Positions 61,200 to 64,000 of a DNA stretch of 64,000 nucleotides are shown in pieces. Both the position numbers and the translations under genes were made by a program. The DNA comes from Nitrospirota bacterium. GTDB lineage: Bacteria > Nitrospirota > Thermodesulfovibrionia > Thermodesulfovibrionales > UBA6898. The first letter of the stretch is position 1; each line of letters begins with the position of its first letter. Under the pieces are notes generated by a model that saw only the letters and a program-made list of their open reading frames with translations, made no database searches and was not told the origin of the DNA. The stretch lies in the NCBI GenBank assembly GCA_021825365.1, contig JAKAHR010000010.1, forward strand, positions 1 through 64,000, written 5' to 3'.

Positions 61200-64000
61200 T
61201 TATTGCGCAACCTCTATCTTTTTGTTGGGCAGTTCCCCCAGCATCTCCGGTGCATAGAGCGCCTCAACGCGGGTAGGGGGGAGCTGGAAGGTCCCGCTGT
61301 TGTTCAGCCTGATGGTATATTCAACAGTCCAGCTGCCCTTTGGGACGAATTCGTAATAGGCCCTGAAGGCCTCGAGGGAGCGTTCTTCGAAGGCCGGCCA
61401 GACCCACCCCTCCTTCTTCTCGCCCTCGGTCATGATCCGGGAATCTCTTCCCAGTCCCGTGCCGAGGATGTTCGATCCGGCGGGGATGGGATCGTTCACC
61501 ACCACCCAGGTCATGTCCGTCTGGGCCTCGAGATCGAGACGCATTCTGACAACGTCCCCTTTTGACCATTTCCCGGAAGTTCTTTGTTCAACAGGCGTTG
61601 CTGTCTTTCTGATCCTGTATCCGCTCGAAAAAAGCTCCTTAAGGGGGATTGCAGCAAGACCCTGGACGGTCGCCCAGGGCTTGCCGCCGCCCTGATGGGA
61701 AATTGCCAGTTGATCTTTGCCCTTCGGCCAGCTGAACTGCAGGGAACTCCCCCCCGGCGTGCCGGACCACTCAAGCGTCATAGTCTTCCCCGCGACACTC
61801 GCCGATGTGGCGCCGGAGACCGGGACGGACTCGAACTGCTTTGAGAACTTCTCCATCGCCAATACTCCCCAGGCATTGGCCGTTGTCAGGTTCCATGCTC
61901 CTTTATGCTGTCGTCCGAGGGCGCCCCTGACAACCCTGGGCATATCCTGTCTCCATGAGTCGAACTGCATAAGGGCCAGGATGCTCTTGACCGCATTGAC
62001 ATCAGTCGAGACCATGAGCCACCAGAGGCGGTCAGAGCCCTCCGTTGAAAAGCCCATGGTCGTGCCCTGAAAATTCATCCTGGCCATCAGTATCTGCTCG
62101 GCCTCTTTGAGGCGTTTGTCGCGGTCAGGGATCTCTTTCAGCCTCAGGAGCAGGTTCGTCCAGTCGATGACGGCGGAAGTGGGCCAGAGGTTCGGCTCAA
62201 GGGCTATTGATCCGAGGAGCCGGGCCTCCGCCTTGCCCGAGCGGGAGAGCGTTTCGAGTGCAGCGATCTTCCTGATCGAGAGGTCGGCAGTCGGCAGGGT
62301 CGAGTACCTGACCACCCTGCCTTCGATAAAGCCCTTCAGTCCTTCCTCCATCCTGTCCCGTACGTCGGCGGGGATCTCCCATCCCGCCTCGTGGGCTATC
62401 GAGGCGATGTAGGCGGTGAGCACATCACTCCCATACAGCATCGAGGGAAAATATTTCACCAGGCCGTCCGCGTCCAGGTGGGCGGGCAGTTCTGCAACCG
62501 TGCGCTGCCAGAGAGATCCATCCCGCAAGGCGACCGCGCGCGATACCTTCTGTTCCATACAGGTGTAGGGATAGTTCTTCATGAACCAGGTCACTCCGCC
62601 GAGACCATGGGAGAGTTTGGGCCGCAGGGAGACCTGTATCCCCCCTTTCCCCGGTAATGCGTCATGGGGTTTATCGACGGCCATGCCGAACTGGTTGCCC
62701 ACCTGGCTGAGGGTCGCCTGAAAGACCCTTAGCGGGACCGCCTCGACGACCTTTTGCTTCACCTTTATGCTGTCGAAGCCTTTTCCGTTCTTCTCGGTTG
62801 CCGTCACCTCATAGTCCATTTTGTCGAGGCCAAGCGGCGCCTTTATATCCCATCCGATCTCCCTGGCCTCGCCGGCTGCGAGTGATTCGGTTATTATCTC
62901 AAGGTCTCTTCTATCCTGGGCGGAGAGTGCGGCCTTGACCTCGACCTCCATCTTTCTTCCGGACGCGTTCCTCAGGGTGAATCCGGCACGGAATCTGTCA
63001 CCCTCCCGCACCACGGGCGGCAGACCCGAAAGGAGCATCAGATCCTGGGTTGTGCGTATGCTCGTCTGGCCCGTGCCGAACATCCCGGTCCCCCCGCTGG
63101 CGATCGCGACGACCCTGAAACCGGTCAGGGAATCATTGAGGGGTATGTCTACCTCGGCCTCTCCCCTGCTGTTCAGGGGCACGCGGGCCTTCCAGAGGAG
63201 AAGTGTGTCGAAGAGCTCCCGCGTTGTCTGGCGTCCGCCGCCCCCGCCGTGGGGAAGGGCCTTGAGGCCGTAGTGCCTCTTTCCAACCACCTGCATCTGT
63301 GCTGTAGCGGTCAGTACCTCATAGCCGCGTCTGCCCATCATCGCATCGAGGAGTTTCCAGCTCCGGTTAGGCATGAGTTCGAGAAGCCCTTCGTCTACGG
63401 CTGCGATGATCACCTCGCTGCCCTTTGGAGGGAGTTTCCCGTTGATCCTGCTGACCATCACCTTTACCCTGGCCTTCTCGCGTACCCTGTAGGCCTCCTG
63501 CGAAGCCGAGACCCTGACCTTCAATTCATAGGGCTGCCATCCCACGACAATCTCCGCGATGCCCAGCTTGAAGGCGGGCTTCCCGAGGTCTACCAGCGCC
63601 GTCGGCTGCACACCCGAAGCCCTTCCCCGCACCACGAGCGCGGAGATGAAGACATTGGGCGCATAGTTGTTCCGTACAGGTACTTCAACGACCGGCGACT
63701 TGCCCGATATCTTCCTGACAAAGGATTCGATGACTCCCTCACGTTCTACGGTAATGAGCGCGGTCGCCTCCCGAAAGGGCATGCGAACCTGGAGCTTTGC
63801 GACATCCCCGGGTTCGTACCTCTTCTTCTCCGGCAGCAGGTCGATCCTGTCGTGATCGGCGGCATCGAACCACCAATCTCCCTTGCCCATTATCCACACA
63901 TCGCGGTTGGCGGTCGAGAAGTTTCCCGCATCATCGGCCGCAGCTGCCTGCAGGATTACATTCCCTGAAACCGGGGCCTTCACCTCGCAGACCAGCAGCC
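61200..64000 (-). CDS. Bacterial alpha-2-macroglobulin (YfhM-like), partial
   Basis: The frame is open to the right edge; at least 932 C-terminal residues are seen. MG-type beta domains precede a bait-like stretch (ALPHGGGGGRQTTRELF). The thioester motif reads YPYTCMEQKVSR, a CxEQ form that can trap proteases covalently. An alpha-helical thioester domain and a receptor-binding-like end follow. The N-terminal part with signal or lipobox lies outside the window. A periplasmic protease trap is inferred, in operon with pbpC. Confidence 0.93.
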   Translation of the reverse strand, partial: LLVCEVKAPVSGNVILQAAAADDAGNFSTANRDVWIMGKGDWWFDAADHDRIDLLPEKKRYEPGDVAKLQVRMPFREATALITVEREGVIESFVRKISGKSPVVEVPVRNNYAPNVFISALVVRGRASGVQPTALVDLGKPAFKLGIAEIVVGWQPYELKVRVSASQEAYRVREKARVKVMVSRINGKLPPKGSEVIIAAVDEGLLELMPNRSWKLLDAMMGRRGYEVLTATAQMQVVGKRHYGLKALPHGGGGGRQTTRELFDTLLLWKARVPLNSRGEAEVDIPLNDSLTGFRVVAIASGGTGMFGTGQTSIRTTQDLMLLSGLPPVVREGDRFRAGFTLRNASGRKMEVEVKAALSAQDRRDLEIITESLAAGEAREIGWDIKAPLGLDKMDYEVTATEKNGKGFDSIKVKQKVVEAVPLRVFQATLSQVGNQFGMAVDKPHDALPGKGGIQVSLRPKLSHGLGGVTWFMKNYPYTCMEQKVSRAVALRDGSLWQRTVAELPAHLDADGLVKYFPSMLYGSDVLTAYIASIAHEAGWEIPADVRDRMEEGLKGFIEGRVVRYSTLPTADLSIRKIAALETLSRSGKAEARLLGSIALEPNLWPTSAVIDWTNLLLRLKEIPDRDKRLKEAEQILMARMNFQGTTMGFSTEGSDRLWWLMVSTDVNAVKSILALMQFDSWRQDMPRVVRGALGRQHKGAWNLTTANAWGVLAMEKFSKQFESVPVSGATSASVAGKTMTLEWSGTPGGSSLQFSWPKGKDQLAISHQGGGKPWATVQGLAAIPLKELFSSGYRIRKTATPVEQRTSGKWSKGDVVRMRLDLEAQTDMTWVVVNDPIPAGSNILGTGLGRDSRIMTEGEKKEGWVWPAFEERSLEAFRAYYEFVPKGSWTVEYTIRLNNSGTFQLPPTRVEALYAPEMLGELPNKKIEVAQ

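Overview
The window looks like the chromosome of an anaerobic or microaerophilic Gram-negative bacterium. The Nitrospirota (Thermodesulfovibrio-like) or a deltaproteobacterial lineage are my best guesses. The reasons are a multiheme c-type cytochrome that appears to be a selenoprotein, a stand-alone NADH-oxidising iron-sulfur module wired to response regulators, a nickel/cobalt ECF transporter, an alpha-2-macroglobulin/PbpC pair, an AsmA protein, and frequent GTG/TTG starts. The assignment is inference: no rRNA gene, tRNA gene or CRISPR array was seen.

Layout. 1-3200: end of an S74-chaperone surface/tail protein, then a secreted HEXXH protease with BACON and PKD domains. 3225-4445: pentaheme cytochrome whose reading frame crosses an in-frame TGA. 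4696-8092 (minus): ksgA, pdxA, a YjbQ protein and a MinD-like ATPase. 8282-11259 (plus): cupredoxin, tyrS, mgtC. 11328-14744 (minus): Ni/Co transporter cbiMN-cbiQ-cbiO plus a Nudix hydrolase, behind a leader with a strong terminator-like hairpin. 15027-18958 (plus): purF, an M29-like peptidase, cutA, a PhnD-like binding protein. 18994-22728 (minus): yacL-like PIN/TRAM gene with ispD-ispF, then a DegP/HtrA protease. 22912-31719 (plus): class V aminotransferase, serA, purA, PilZ protein, comF, a TIM-barrel/radical SAM pair, a PHP protein, a TPR membrane protein. 31749-33579: MltD-like lytic transglycosylase (minus) and a DUF488 protein (plus).

33600-41599 is an accessory island, visibly more AT-rich at its left edge: Fic protein, type III restriction-modification pair (mod/res), DUF559 nuclease, a 5' fragment of a second ligA, the 3' end of an hsdS gene, an intact RhuM-Fic gene and an internally deleted, frameshifted hsdM. 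It abuts the complete ligA (41600). The ligA start is therefore present twice, as near-direct repeats around the type I wreckage. Palindromic interspersed repeats lie inside mod and in front of the DUF559 gene.

43656-45223: Mth938-domain protein and an MFS transporter. 45404-54362 (minus) is one long, tightly packed operon. It encodes a REC protein with a GcvH-like C-terminal domain, a REC-NuoE fusion, a small [2Fe-2S] ferredoxin, NuoF-like and NuoG-like subunits, then a signalling set (DRTGG, RsbW-type ATPase, DRTGG, PHP, histidine-kinase-type ATPase). It looks like a soluble NAD(P)H-handling electron-transfer complex with its own regulators. 54649-64000: tautomerase, hybrid histidine kinase, AsmA protein, PbpC and a partial alpha-2-macroglobulin.

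The most notable points are the candidate selenocysteine cytochrome, the response-regulator-fused NuoEFG operon, the layered island at ligA, an in-frame internal start in cbiO, and several promoters whose -10 box sits directly against the start codon (probable leaderless mRNAs).
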